The notes under the pieces are model-generated. The model worked only from the letters and a program-made list of their open reading frames with translations. It did no database searches and was not told where the DNA came from. Positions 1 to 8,297 of a stretch of 64,000 nt of DNA are shown one piece after another; positions within the stretch are counted from its first letter, which is position 1; every line of letters begins with the position of its first letter. Source of the stretch: Sinorhizobium americanum (GTDB taxonomy: Bacteria; Pseudomonadota; Alphaproteobacteria; Rhizobiales; Rhizobiaceae). A program made the position numbers and the translations under genes. The DNA is taken from NCBI RefSeq assembly GCF_001651855.1, contig NZ_LNQC01000064.1:104369-168368 (forward strand). Direction: 5' to 3'.

Positions 1-209
1 CGAACCGGCGGCTCGGGATTTTCCCGCAGCCGCCGGTGTCGTTTCTAGGCATTTTGCAGTCAGGTGGAATCACCGGACGTCGCACAAATGTGGCAAGAAC
101 AGCGTGTGCGCGCATCCCGCGCTAAAACGCGCCGCAGTCGACAATCGGCTGTGCTTTGCGGGTCGTTGCTTAGCACGGCCCGCAGAGCGGCCAAGGCAAA
201 GGAGTGCCT

Positions 210-491
210 ATGCAGATAACTGAGGAGAAGACGGGAGCCAAGGGCCGCTACATGGCGACCATCGACGGACACACCGGCGAAATGACCTATTCCAGATCGT
301 CGCCCCAGCTTGTAATCATCGATCACACCTTCGTGCCGGATGAATTGCGCGGCAAAGGCGTGGGACAGGCGCTTGCGAAATACGCTGTCGAGGAAGCACG
401 CAAGGGCGGCTGGAAGATTATTCCGCTCTGCCCCTTCATGCGCGCTCAGGTGATGCGTCATCCGGATTGGCAGGACGCCGTCCAGGCATAG
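210..491 (+). CDS. Small GNAT-family N-acetyltransferase (YjdJ-like)
   Basis: This 93-residue protein is a minimal GNAT fold. The acetyl-CoA binding signature (R-G-K-G-V-G-Q-A-L) follows a strand ending in HTFVPDEL, and a typical C-terminal segment reads IIPLCPFMRA. Small proteins of this class are usually annotated as predicted acetyltransferases whose substrate is unknown. I chose the ATG at 210 because an AAAGGAG ribosome site ends 5 bases before it. An upstream in-frame GTG at 204 would overlap that site. A strong hairpin follows the stop codon. The gene converges with fliJ and shows no link to it. The family call is firm; the substrate is unknown. Confidence 0.85.
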   Translation: MQITEEKTGAKGRYMATIDGHTGEMTYSRSSPQLVIIDHTFVPDELRGKGVGQALAKYAVEEARKGGWKIIPLCPFMRAQVMRHPDWQDAVQA

Positions 492-512
492 CCGGCATTT
501 CTTCGCAACACG

Positions 513-548
513 ATGGCCCGCCTCCCAAAGGAGAAGCGGGCCATTGTT
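513..548 (+). terminator. Hairpin terminator after the acetyltransferase gene
   Basis: Arms ATGGCCCGC and GCGGGCCAT pair almost perfectly, with further pairing inside (CTCC with GGAG), and a short T-rich tail TTGTT follows. The hairpin sits between two convergent genes and could serve both, although the T-tract is better on the plus strand. Confidence 0.6.
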
Positions 549-616
549 ATCCCGGAGCAGGCAGTCCCCGGCCGCCATTGCGGCCAAGGTTCCCGTCAAT
601 CGCCTTCGGCCTCTTC

Positions 617-967
617 TCAGGCGCGAAGCCGCGCCGACGAATCCCGCTCCTCCAGGGCTGCGGCCTTGGCATACTCGGCCTGAACCTCGGCAAGCGCCAG
701 TTCGGCCGCGTCCTGCTGTACCTTCAATTCGCGGATCGACACCTGGAGATTGTCGGCCCGCTGGCGTGCAGCCTTGGCGAAGGTCGGATAGGCAAAATGC
801 GACGGATCGGAGATTCCCGACTTCTTTTCCTCAAAGACGATCTGGCTTTCGAGGTCCTTGGTCATCCGCTCGAATTCGGACATCATCATCTGAAGCTGGC
901 TCAACTGACGCTGCTTCTCCCGCACCTGAAATTCCTTCAGGCGGGTAAGGCTCTCACGTGCTTTCAT
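617..967 (-). CDS. fliJ: Flagellar export chaperone FliJ
   Basis: The 116-residue product is almost entirely alpha-helical and highly charged, with heptad-like spacing typical of FliJ. It starts MKARESLTRLKEFQVREKQR and contains QLQMMMSEFERM. FliJ is the soluble coiled-coil component of the flagellar type III export apparatus. It links the FliI ATPase to the export gate and recycles export chaperones. In Rhizobiales a fliJ gene commonly lies divergently beside ctrA, as here. I prefer the ATG at 967, with GGGAG 8 bases upstream, over the in-frame TTG at 973. FliJ sequences diverge strongly, so the call rests on coiled-coil character, length and position. Confidence 0.8.
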   Translation of the reverse strand: MKARESLTRLKEFQVREKQRQLSQLQMMMSEFERMTKDLESQIVFEEKKSGISDPSHFAYPTFAKAARQRADNLQVSIRELKVQQDAAELALAEVQAEYAKAAALEERDSSARLRA

Positions 968-1176
968 ACGCAATACTCCCGTGGATAGCGAGACCCCGGT
1001 TACCGATTCCTGCGCCCGACTGCCGGCCCGCGCGGGCCGGAAACAAAAAACGACTGCGGTCTTAACAAATACCTACCGCTGGTAACCTTTCGTTTACGGG
1101 CATCGTTAATCATAGGTGCGATGATTTAAGGCTCCGTAAATGCTGAGGTACGAAATGTGGCGCCTTGCGCATTTGC

Positions 1177-1305
1177 GAGTCGAAAGAGTCGGATAGCGGC
1201 ATTTCCTCATTTTTTGCATGAAGAGTGCCATTTCAGATTCACCTTTGGAATCAGGAGACTGCTAAAAATATTTAACATTTTCGATACACCTTGCCAGAGT
1301 GAATC
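1177..1305. promoter_or_regulatory. Cluster of five GANTC (CcrM) sites upstream of ctrA
   Basis: GAGTC occurs at 1177-1181 and 1186-1190, GATTC at 1236-1240, and GAATC at 1248-1252 and 1301-1305. That is five sites in 129 bases, where a rough composition estimate gives about 0.4. A sixth lies at 1005-1009. CcrM methylates GANTC in alphaproteobacteria, and hemimethylation after fork passage times ctrA transcription in Caulobacter. A similar role here is inference. Confidence 0.55.
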
Positions 1306-1313
1306 AGAATTTG

Positions 1314-1321
1314 TTAACCAT
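1314..1321 (+). promoter_or_regulatory. CtrA half-site TTAACCAT upstream of ctrA
   Basis: TTAACCAT lies about 90 bases before the ctrA start codon. It matches the TTAACCAT form of the CtrA recognition sequence described for Rhizobiales, which suggests autoregulation. A single 8-mer in an A+T-rich intergenic region could be chance. Confidence 0.45.
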
Positions 1322-1410
1322 TTGGTGGCAGCCTCCAAATCAGGCAACGACTGGATCCGTATCGCGTAAGGGGGCCACGACGACCTTGGGCGGCGGAAAA
1401 GGGGAAGACT

Positions 1411-2112
<702 letters not shown>

Positions 2113-2157
2113 TTTGCCGGCGGGTACCGCCGCCAAGAACCGATATATACCCCCGCA

Positions 2158-2181
2158 AACCCGCCGCACCGGCGGGTTTTT
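2158..2181 (+). terminator. Rho-independent terminator of ctrA
   Basis: Arms AACCCGCC and GGCGGGTT flank a 5-base loop and run into TTTTT. The hairpin lies about 45 bases after the ctrA stop codon. Confidence 0.85.
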
Positions 2182-2244
2182 GCTTTGCGGCGGGAATTTG
2201 ATCCAGTTCGAAAACCACCCCCGCCGATTTCATTCCCGTGAATG

Positions 2245-2271
2245 AAAAAAGCCGCGGTCGGTGCCGCGGCT
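2245..2271 (-). terminator. Rho-independent terminator of the receiver gene
   Basis: Read on the minus strand, AGCCGCGG and CCGCGGCT form a perfect 8-bp stem with a 6-base loop, followed by TTTTTT. It lies 30 bases beyond the stop of the leftward receiver-protein gene. Confidence 0.85.
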
Positions 2272-2300
2272 GCAATGCTCGGTCTGGCTATGCGAATGCG

Positions 2301-2663
2301 TCAGGCGGCCATGGATTGGCTGGCAAAGACGCTCGTCAGGATCTTGCGATCGAATGGCTTCAGCAGGAAATCGTCCGCCCCGGCCCGCTTGCCGGCCATC
2401 ATCTTTCGGAGATCCGCTTCGACGACGCAATAGTAGATGCGCACCGACGCGCCCTCGGGCAGCCGGCGGATATTGGCGATGAGATCGAGGGCGCCCTCGA
2501 GTCCGGAGTCGACGATCAGGATGTTCGGCAGTTCGGCCTCGCAGCGGACAAGCGCCTCGAGGCTGCTCGGCGCTTCGGACACCAGGAAACCCATGCCCGA
2601 CAGAATGCGCTTCCCGACCTTCCTCACAACATCCGAGCCATCGGCAATCATCAAGCGCCGCAT
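2301..2663 (-). CDS. Atypical single-domain response regulator between ctrA and chpT
   Basis: This 120-residue protein has receiver topology without an output domain. It starts MRRLMIADGSDVVRKV. A phospho-acceptor candidate, Asp52, lies in NILIVDSG, and the conserved Lys101 in FLLKPFD. Two usual receiver features are altered. The acidic pair near residue 8 is reduced to Ala-Asp, and the Thr/Ser switch position at the end of strand 4 reads Cys-Val-Val (78-80). It is not CpdR by sequence. The position between ctrA and chpT suggests a role around the ChpT phosphorelay, but that is inference. ATG 2663 has an AGGAG site 7 bases upstream and is preferred to TTG at 2669. Confidence 0.8.
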   Translation of the reverse strand: MRRLMIADGSDVVRKVGKRILSGMGFLVSEAPSSLEALVRCEAELPNILIVDSGLEGALDLIANIRRLPEGASVRIYYCVVEADLRKMMAGKRAGADDFLLKPFDRKILTSVFASQSMAA

Positions 2664-2860
2664 GTCCAACTCCTTCAGGCCTCATCGGACCCCAAAAGGC
2701 GTCCATAAAGCAAAACTTAGAGAGATTTGGCAAAGAAACCGTTACCGCCACGGTTGACGGCCTATTTTCATTTCTCGCAAAGCAATAATCCGCCGAGACC
2801 CTGTGAAACCCTCGCCGGAGTCGGAAGCAGCGGTACCTTCCGGCACCCGAGATAAGAGAA

Positions 2861-2888
2861 AGGCCTCCATCGCCGACCGATGGAGACC
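2861..2888 (-). terminator. Terminator after chpT
   Basis: On the minus strand, GGTCTCCATCG pairs with CGATGGAGGCC around a 5-base loop and continues into TTTCTCTTATC. It lies about 40 bases beyond the chpT stop. Confidence 0.75.
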
Positions 2889-2926
2889 TCGTTTCATGCC
2901 ATGGGAGTGATCAGCGGCGGGGTGGA

Positions 2927-3574
2927 TCAGGCTTCGGTGCGAGCGGTGAAGACGATCTCCTCGCCGGTCGACGTGACGTCGATCAGCATGCCAGCCTCCT
3001 CGGCGAGCAGAACCGTGTAATAGGGTTGGATCGAGTGGGCGTCCACGGCTTCCTCGGGGGTGCCGGAAAGGAGCTCAGTCAGCCTCGGCGGAACGCGCAT
3101 CATTCGCCCCTTGGCGACAAGCGTAAATACCGCATCGAACTCCGGGTTCTTCAGGGTGATGTCAAGCGAGCCGCCGCGCGGGATTGCGCCATAGGCGATC
3201 AGGAAAAGGTTCAGCAGGAGCTTGACGCGGTTCTTGGCGACGATCGCCCGCGGGCCGTTCCAGGTGACCTCGGTCTTCTTTTCCGCAGCAGCGAAGTCCT
3301 TGGCGGCCTTCTCCGCTTCGCCGGTGTCGATCGACGCGCCCACCGAGCCGGAGGCGCCGAAGGCAAGCCGGGCGAACTTCAGCCGCACCGATGCATTGAG
3401 CGCGCTGGTACGGATGAGGTCCATCGCATCGGCGTCGGCGCCGCCCTCGTCCAGGAGTTCGAGACCATTATTGATGGCGCCGACCGGCGAGATGATGTCG
3501 TGACACACCCGGCTGCAGAGCAGCGCCGCCAGATCGGGTCCCGTCAACGTCAGGTTCGGATTCTTTGCCATCAT
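2927..3574 (-). CDS. chpT: Histidine phosphotransferase ChpT
   Basis: ChpT relays phosphate from the hybrid kinase CckA to CtrA and CpdR in the alphaproteobacterial cell-cycle phosphorelay. The phosphorylatable His25 lies in SRVCHDIISPVGAINNGLEL, the dimerisation helix hallmark of the family. The rest resembles a degenerate kinase ATPase fold without an ATP-binding motif. The length of 215 residues is normal. Two ATG codons follow a GGGA site (3574 and 3571); the second has the better spacing. The gene is transcribed toward ctrA, divergent from eipA, with a degenerate CtrA box in the shared upstream region. Confidence 0.93.
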   Translation of the reverse strand: MMAKNPNLTLTGPDLAALLCSRVCHDIISPVGAINNGLELLDEGGADADAMDLIRTSALNASVRLKFARLAFGASGSVGASIDTGEAEKAAKDFAAAEKKTEVTWNGPRAIVAKNRVKLLLNLFLIAYGAIPRGGSLDITLKNPEFDAVFTLVAKGRMMRVPPRLTELLSGTPEEAVDAHSIQPYYTVLLAEEAGMLIDVTSTGEEIVFTARTEA

Positions 3575-3880
3575 TCTTCCCGTTCGGTTCCATCAGCATA
3601 TCGACGTCTGGACTCGTGCCATCTCCGGCGAGGCCTTCGCCCGAGCCCGGCATAGCTATGCGGCCCGCGCCGATCAATAGGCCATAATGACATCACATTT
3701 GGTAAACCGATTATTAAGAGGATCGGTTCAAATTGTCAGGGCACCTCCGGACTTCGAGTGGAACCACGGAAAGCGGATCAGGTGCACTCGTTCGAGACCC
3801 GCGCTGGCCCGCGCAACTGATGCAAGAGCTGGTCATGACGGCCGGCCCGCGAGCCGCATTCGCGCCTGACGGAGGAAACG
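3575..3880. promoter_or_regulatory. Divergent chpT/eipA promoter region
   Basis: Roughly 300 bases between divergent genes with no convincing ORF. At 3703-3717 lies TAAA-N7-TTAA, a one-mismatch version of the CtrA full box (TTAA-N7-TTTA on the minus strand), about 130 bases upstream of chpT. This is weak evidence for CtrA control of its own phosphotransferase gene. No other motif is clear. Confidence 0.35.
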
Positions 3881-4474
3881 ATGCAGCCGACCATGAAGGC
3901 AACCGCAATGGCTGTTCGCGCCATTCTGACGACAATCCTGCTCTTCGGCAGCGCCCTGATGTCCGCCGCGCTCGCCCAATCTGCGAACGGCAGCCAGTAT
4001 ACGATGCAGGAGATCGTCGATGCCGGCCACGGCTTCTTCGGCGAGACCTCCGGCGGGCTTGCCAAGGTCGTCGAGCGCGCCTTCGAGCGCTACGGCCTGC
4101 CGAACGGCTATATCCTCGGCCAGGAAGGGTCCGGTGCCTTCATCGCCGGTCTCACTTATGGCGAGGGCGAGCTCCACACCAAGAATGTCGGCCAGCACAG
4201 TGTGTTCTGGCAAGGCCCCTCACTCGGGCTCGACTGGGGCGGCCAGGGCAGCCGGGCGATGATGCTCGTCTATAACCTGCCAAGCGTCCCGGCGCTCTAC
4301 AAGCGCTTCGGCGGCGTATCCGGATCGGCCTACGTCGTCGCTGGCGTCGGCATGACGGTGCTGACCGACGAACACGTCGTCGTCGTGCCGATCCGCACCG
4401 GCATCGGCGCAAGGCTCGGTCTCAATGTCGGCTATCTGAAGCTGACACAGCAGCCGACCTGGAACCCATTCTGA
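3881..4474 (+). CDS. eipA: Envelope integrity protein EipA (DUF1134 family)
   Basis: This 197-residue exported protein has a signal peptide (hydrophobic stretch at about 10-32 ending ALAQS). A compact DUF1134 domain follows, with YTMQEIVDAGHGFFGETSGG near its start and a Gly-rich C-terminal part (GVGMTVL, GIGARLGLNVGYLKL). EipA is a periplasmic small beta-barrel protein first studied in Brucella, where it supports envelope integrity, and its promoter there is bound by CtrA. Here it lies beside chpT. The ATG has an excellent GGAGGAAACG site directly upstream. Family assignment is strong; function is transferred from Brucella. Confidence 0.88.
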   Translation: MQPTMKATAMAVRAILTTILLFGSALMSAALAQSANGSQYTMQEIVDAGHGFFGETSGGLAKVVERAFERYGLPNGYILGQEGSGAFIAGLTYGEGELHTKNVGQHSVFWQGPSLGLDWGGQGSRAMMLVYNLPSVPALYKRFGGVSGSAYVVAGVGMTVLTDEHVVVVPIRTGIGARLGLNVGYLKLTQQPTWNPF

Positions 4475-4635
4475 TACCAAAAGGCCGCATACGAGCCTCT
4501 GGAGCGAGCGAAGGGCGTGCAATCCTGCAGTAATTGTTGCAGCTTTCGAGCCGTCGTGTTTACTGCAGAAGACGGAAGCAACCGCCCAACCGCATGGATG
4601 CATTGGATCCGATCCAGACTTGAAACGGCCAGCAC

Positions 4636-5793
4636 GTGATTGAATATGCGCTCCTCTTTGCCCTGGGCTTCCTGACGGCAGCCATTCTCGGCCTCCTGGT
4701 GGCGCCGGCCATTCAGAAGCGCATCGTCCGCTTCGCCGAGGACCGCCTGAAAGCGACGATGCCGCTCAGCCCACAGGAAGTTCGCGCCCAGAGAGACGCC
4801 GCGCGCGCCACCTTCGCCGTCGAGAACGCGAAGATGTCGCAGACGCTCCGCCGCGAGCGCGACAAGGGCGTGGCCTTGATGCTGGAGAAGGAAAGGGCGC
4901 TCACCGAGGCACAGCGGTTGGCTGGTGAAAACACCGACCTCCACACGCAACTCGCCGACATGAACGTCGATGCCGCCGACATGCGGTCGACCGTCCGCCA
5001 GCTCGAGTTGCGGATCGCCGACATGCGGGCGGCATTCGACAACCTGCAGCGCGACACCGGCGCCAAGAACGAGACAATCCGCGCCTTGAACAGCCAGATC
5101 GACAGGCAGGCGACCGAACTCGACAACCTGCGCATCGACCTCGCGGCGCGCGAAACGCAGATGGAGCATCTGAAGAGCCGTGCCGCCGGTCTGAGCGACG
5201 AGCGCGAGGCCTTGCGCGCCAGTCTCAAGACTGAAAACGCTCGGGCTCGCGAAATGGAGCTGCGGCTCGGCCGCGAAGAAAACCGCATACGCCAGCTTGA
5301 AACTAAGCTCGCCCGCGAGACGACCGCCAATGCCGACCGCGAAAGCGCGCTTGAACGGCGAGCGGAAGAGATCGAGCGGCTGAAGACGCGGGTGAAGGCG
5401 GCAAACCAGGAAATCCGCGACGCAACGAAAGCGATGCGACTGGCCGGCACCAAGCCGCCGAAGCGGGTGGAACAGCACCCCGTCGCGCAGGGCCTTGCGG
5501 TCGAGGGGGCGCATGAAGCGCAGCATAGTCTGGATCCCACCGTCCTCTCCGACGACCTGCGCAACCGCGCAACGGCGCTGTCGGAACGCCTCGCCAGTTC
5601 GAAAACCGCGGCCCATGACGAGGCGCTACGCGAGGAGATGGCACAGATCGCCGCCGGCATGGTGGCGCTCACGGCGGCACGGGAAGGCTCTTCCTCGCCG
5701 ATTCACGGGCTTCTCGACCGCGAGGAGACGGGAAAGCCCGGACCCAGCAAGAGCCTGGCGACGCGTGCCAAGGAAATGCTGCCGCCTGAATGA
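4636..5793 (+). CDS. Membrane-anchored coiled-coil protein of unknown function
   Basis: The 385 residues start at a GTG and open with one transmembrane helix (about 4-27, LLFALGFLTAAILGLLVAP). About 230 residues of nearly unbroken coiled coil follow (about 60-285), rich in Arg, Glu and Leu. The C-terminus (about 290-385) is less ordered and polar, and includes SDDLRNRATALSERLASS. The topology suggests an inner-membrane anchor with a long cytoplasmic rod, like proteins that tether division or envelope machinery. I do not recognise a named family, and coiled coils give poor homology signals. It stands alone, convergent with the methyltransferase gene. Confidence 0.8.
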   Translation: MIEYALLFALGFLTAAILGLLVAPAIQKRIVRFAEDRLKATMPLSPQEVRAQRDAARATFAVENAKMSQTLRRERDKGVALMLEKERALTEAQRLAGENTDLHTQLADMNVDAADMRSTVRQLELRIADMRAAFDNLQRDTGAKNETIRALNSQIDRQATELDNLRIDLAARETQMEHLKSRAAGLSDEREALRASLKTENARAREMELRLGREENRIRQLETKLARETTANADRESALERRAEEIERLKTRVKAANQEIRDATKAMRLAGTKPPKRVEQHPVAQGLAVEGAHEAQHSLDPTVLSDDLRNRATALSERLASSKTAAHDEALREEMAQIAAGMVALTAAREGSSSPIHGLLDREETGKPGPSKSLATRAKEMLPPE

Positions 5794-5811
5794 AGGCGGC
5801 TCGGGCTTTTC

Positions 5812-6645
5812 TCAGATACGGCCGTTGGCACTGGCAACCTGATAAAGCGCGATGCCCGCGGCCATGGCGACGTTCAGGCTGTCGAGCGCGGGGCGCTGGC
5901 GGATACGCGCGGTGCGGACTGCAGAAAGGATCGGCGGGGGCAGCCCCTCGCCCTCTGCCCCGACCAGCAATGCCGTGCGCGGCGACGGTGGAATTTCCGT
6001 GATATCCGTCTCGCCGCGCGGCGAAAGTCCCCATATCGCGAAACCTGCGGCCCGAAGCCTTTCGATCAGTTCGGCGGCCGTTCCCTCACGCGCAAAGGGG
6101 AGCGTCAGCGCCGATCCAACGGAGACCCGGATCGACTTGCGGTACAGGGGGTCGCAGCTCGATGCGTCCATCAGCATTGCGTCGACGCCGAAGGCGGCTG
6201 CATTGCGAAAGAGCGATCCCATATTGTCGTGGTTGGATATGCCGCAGGCGGCAAGTACAAGGCTTGCGGCAGGAAGGGCGGCGATGAGGGCGTCGCGGGC
6301 GGGCATCGCATCGGATCGGCCTAGCGCCAGAACGCCCCTATGCATGTTGAAGCCGGCGATGGCGTCGAAGACCCGGGCATCGGCCATGAAGACTGGCACA
6401 TCGGCGGGGAATTGTGCAAGTAGCTCTGCGACGCCGGCGAGCCGGTTTTCGAGCAGCAGGATTGCCTCGGCGGTGATGCCGCGCCCGGATCGGTGCGCCG
6501 CCGCCAGCATCCGCAGGACGACCGTGCCTTCGGCAATGAAGCGGCCCTGCCGGCCGGTGAGATCCCGCTCCTTGATCGATAGGAAGGCGGCGATGCGCGA
6601 GTCCGACGGATCCTCGATGCGGATCGGAGGCGCTGCCGAGATCAT
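5812..6645 (-). CDS. TrmH/SpoU-family RNA 2'-O-methyltransferase
   Basis: The 277-residue protein has the SpoU/TrmH arrangement: an N-terminal RNA-binding part (GRFIAEGTVVLRML, like the SpoU substrate-binding domain), then the knotted SPOUT methyltransferase. Visible SPOUT motifs are NHDNMGSLFRNAAAFG (motif 1, Asn and Arg catalytic), ALLVGAEGEGLP (motif 2) and LDSLNVAMAAGIALY (motif 3). Such enzymes methylate ribose 2'-OH in rRNA or tRNA using SAM. ATG 6645 is only 4 bases after the stop of the preceding membrane-protein gene, so the two are probably co-transcribed and coupled. The exact target nucleotide cannot be assigned. Confidence 0.88.
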   Translation of the reverse strand: MISAAPPIRIEDPSDSRIAAFLSIKERDLTGRQGRFIAEGTVVLRMLAAAHRSGRGITAEAILLLENRLAGVAELLAQFPADVPVFMADARVFDAIAGFNMHRGVLALGRSDAMPARDALIAALPAASLVLAACGISNHDNMGSLFRNAAAFGVDAMLMDASSCDPLYRKSIRVSVGSALTLPFAREGTAAELIERLRAAGFAIWGLSPRGETDITEIPPSPRTALLVGAEGEGLPPPILSAVRTARIRQRPALDSLNVAMAAGIALYQVASANGRI

Positions 6646-6649
6646 CTCG

Positions 6650-7033
6650 TCACTGGGTCCTGACAGTGACGTCGGCGACGATGCGCCCCGCTTTGATGTC
6701 AAAGACGATCGCGCGGGGTTCGGCGCCCGGCAGGCTGCCGTAGAACAGCAGTTGCGAACCGGACAGCGCGACATCGGACACCGAAAAGCCGGCCGGCAAC
6801 GCCGCAATCGCGGTCAGCGGCGCATCACCCGGCACGCTGACTGCCGACGGCGTCGCCTCCGCGGCCTCGTCGCTCCGCGTCAGCTTGTAGACAATCGTTC
6901 CGAGGACGGCCATAAGCATGATCAGCATCACGCCCGCCGAAACCAGCTGCAGGCGCACCATCTTGCGGCGGACATTCTCCATCGCCGGGTCAAGCGGCTT
7001 GTCTTCCTGTTCGTCGGGCTCGATCGGGGTCAT
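6650..7033 (-). CDS. Small single-pass membrane protein (DUF6476-like)
   Basis: The 127 residues have an acidic cytoplasmic N-terminus (about 1-25), one transmembrane helix (about 29-50, LVSAGVMLIMLMAVLGTIVY) and a periplasmic C-terminal domain. The latter contains LPAGFSVSDVALSGSQLLFYG and ends in a beta-rich segment. This matches small rhizobial proteins annotated as DUF6476; the function is unknown. It is the first gene of a two-gene unit with the downstream RNA methyltransferase. It is divergent from the RluD-like gene with only 29 bases between the start codons, so the promoters must overlap coding sequence. Confidence 0.78.
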   Translation of the reverse strand: MTPIEPDEQEDKPLDPAMENVRRKMVRLQLVSAGVMLIMLMAVLGTIVYKLTRSDEAAEATPSAVSVPGDAPLTAIAALPAGFSVSDVALSGSQLLFYGSLPGAEPRAIVFDIKAGRIVADVTVRTQ

Positions 7034-7062
7034 GGCTGGCTTTCTGTCGGAATTGAAACGGA

Positions 7063-8091
7063 ATGAACGATCCCTTTAAACAAGCGACCGGCAATAGGAA
7101 AGTCCTGAGCGCCGACGAGAATGCCGCCGGGCGGCTGGATGCGTTTCTGACGGAGGCGCTTTCGGGCGAATTCTCCCGCAACCGCATCAAGGCGTTGATC
7201 GAACAGGGTGCCGTTTCGATCAACGGCATCACGGTGCTCGAACCCAAGCGCAAGGTGCAACCGGGCGACAGCTTCGAGATCGCCCTGCCCGCGCCCGAGG
7301 ATCCCGAACCCAAGGGCGAGGACATCCCGCTCGATGTTCTCTTTGAGGACGATGATCTGATCGTGCTGGTGAAACCGGCCGGCCTCGTTGTCCATCCGGG
7401 TGCCGGCAACTGGACGGGGACGCTCGTCAACGCCCTCATTCACCATTGCGGCGACAGCCTGTCCGGCATCGGCGGCGTCAGGCGGCCCGGCATCGTCCAT
7501 CGGCTGGACAAGGAAACGAGCGGCGTCATGGTCGTCGCCAAGAACGATGCCGCCCACCGGCATCTCTCCGACCAGTTTGCTGACCACGGCCGCACGGGGC
7601 CCCTGGAGCGTGCCTATCAGGCGGTTGTCTGGGGGCGTCCCCGGCAGTTGAAGGGCACGATCAATGCCGCGCTCGGCCGGGCCGGTGACCGCACGAAACG
7701 AGCCGTCAAACGCGACGAAAGCGACGACGCGCGTGAGGCGATCACCCATTACGAAGTGGTCGAGCGCTATCACGAGAAGCCCAACGGCACCTGTCTCGCT
7801 TCAACCGTCGAATGCCATCTGGAGACCGGCCGGACGCACCAGATCCGCGTCCACATGGCCCATATCGGCCATCCGCTGATCGGCGATCCCGACTATGGCG
7901 CCGCCTTCCGGACGAAGGCAAACCTGTTGCCCGAAACCGCCAAGAGCGTGGTCAACCGCTTCTCCCGGCAGGCGCTGCATGCCTTCATGCTGCAGTTCGA
8001 GCACCCTGCCAGCGGCGACACGATGCACTTCGAAGCACCGATGCCGGCAGACATGCAGGAACTGGTCGCTGCGCTTCGCGCCGGAGCATGA
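7063..8091 (+). CDS. RluA/RluD-family large-subunit rRNA pseudouridine synthase
   Basis: This 342-residue enzyme has an N-terminal S4 RNA-binding domain (about 20-80; RIKALIEQGAVSINGITVL). The catalytic domain follows, whose motif HRLDKETSGVMVVAK carries the nucleophilic Asp. Later motifs include ETGRTHQIRVHMAHIGHPL and GDPDYG. Such enzymes isomerise uridines to pseudouridines in 23S rRNA; RluD acts on positions 1911, 1915 and 1917 in E. coli. The S4 domain and length fit RluD better than RluA. It precedes rpoH1, separated by about 200 bases that contain an independent promoter. Confidence 0.88.
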   Translation: MNDPFKQATGNRKVLSADENAAGRLDAFLTEALSGEFSRNRIKALIEQGAVSINGITVLEPKRKVQPGDSFEIALPAPEDPEPKGEDIPLDVLFEDDDLIVLVKPAGLVVHPGAGNWTGTLVNALIHHCGDSLSGIGGVRRPGIVHRLDKETSGVMVVAKNDAAHRHLSDQFADHGRTGPLERAYQAVVWGRPRQLKGTINAALGRAGDRTKRAVKRDESDDAREAITHYEVVERYHEKPNGTCLASTVECHLETGRTHQIRVHMAHIGHPLIGDPDYGAAFRTKANLLPETAKSVVNRFSRQALHAFMLQFEHPASGDTMHFEAPMPADMQELVAALRAGA

Positions 8092-8189
8092 CAGGCTCTT
8101 GAAATTGCTGCGAAGAATCCCGATCTTAAGGGCGCTTCAATAGGAAATCTTCCTTCCGCTGGTCTCACGATACCGTGAAACCGGACTCC

Positions 8190-8218
8190 TTGAATCATGC
8201 TTTCGCCGTACTTATCTT
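8190..8218 (+). promoter_or_regulatory. Candidate sigma-70-type promoter of rpoH1
   Basis: TTGAAT at 8190-8195 and TATCTT at 8213-8218 are separated by exactly 17 bases and lie about 80 bases before the rpoH1 start. A 6-bp hairpin (GGGTCT at 8230-8235, AGACCC at 8242-8247) falls in the predicted 5' leader. There is no evidence that this hairpin is regulatory. Confidence 0.5.
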
Positions 8219-8297
8219 CTAGCCTCGTGGGGTCTGGACGAAGACCCACGCCCGGCCTGCCGTCCCGGAGGCCGGAGATGCACAAAGGGGGTGCTTC

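Larger units (their letters stand above)
968..1410. promoter_or_regulatory. Long fliJ/ctrA intergenic control region
   Basis: About 440 bases separate the divergent fliJ and ctrA start codons, and I find no convincing gene in them. The region is rich in GANTC (CcrM methylation) sites, at 1005, 1177, 1186, 1236, 1248 and 1301. It also has several TTAA-containing motifs (cttaaca at 1061, gttaatc at 1105, tttaaca near 1271). The best is TTAACCAT at 1314-1321, a sequence that matches the CtrA half-site used in Rhizobiales. Together these suggest methylation-sensitive, autoregulated transcription of ctrA. The promoters themselves cannot be placed with confidence. Confidence 0.6.

Noticed and set aside
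1157..1369. A 70-codon open frame in the ctrA upstream region
   Set aside because: No ribosome site, no family resemblance, and it overlaps the GANTC cluster and CtrA half-site, so regulatory DNA explains the region better.
8230..8247. Hairpin in the rpoH1 5' leader as an RNA thermometer
   Set aside because: The stem is only 6 bp and lies about 50 bases before the start codon, not covering the ribosome site.
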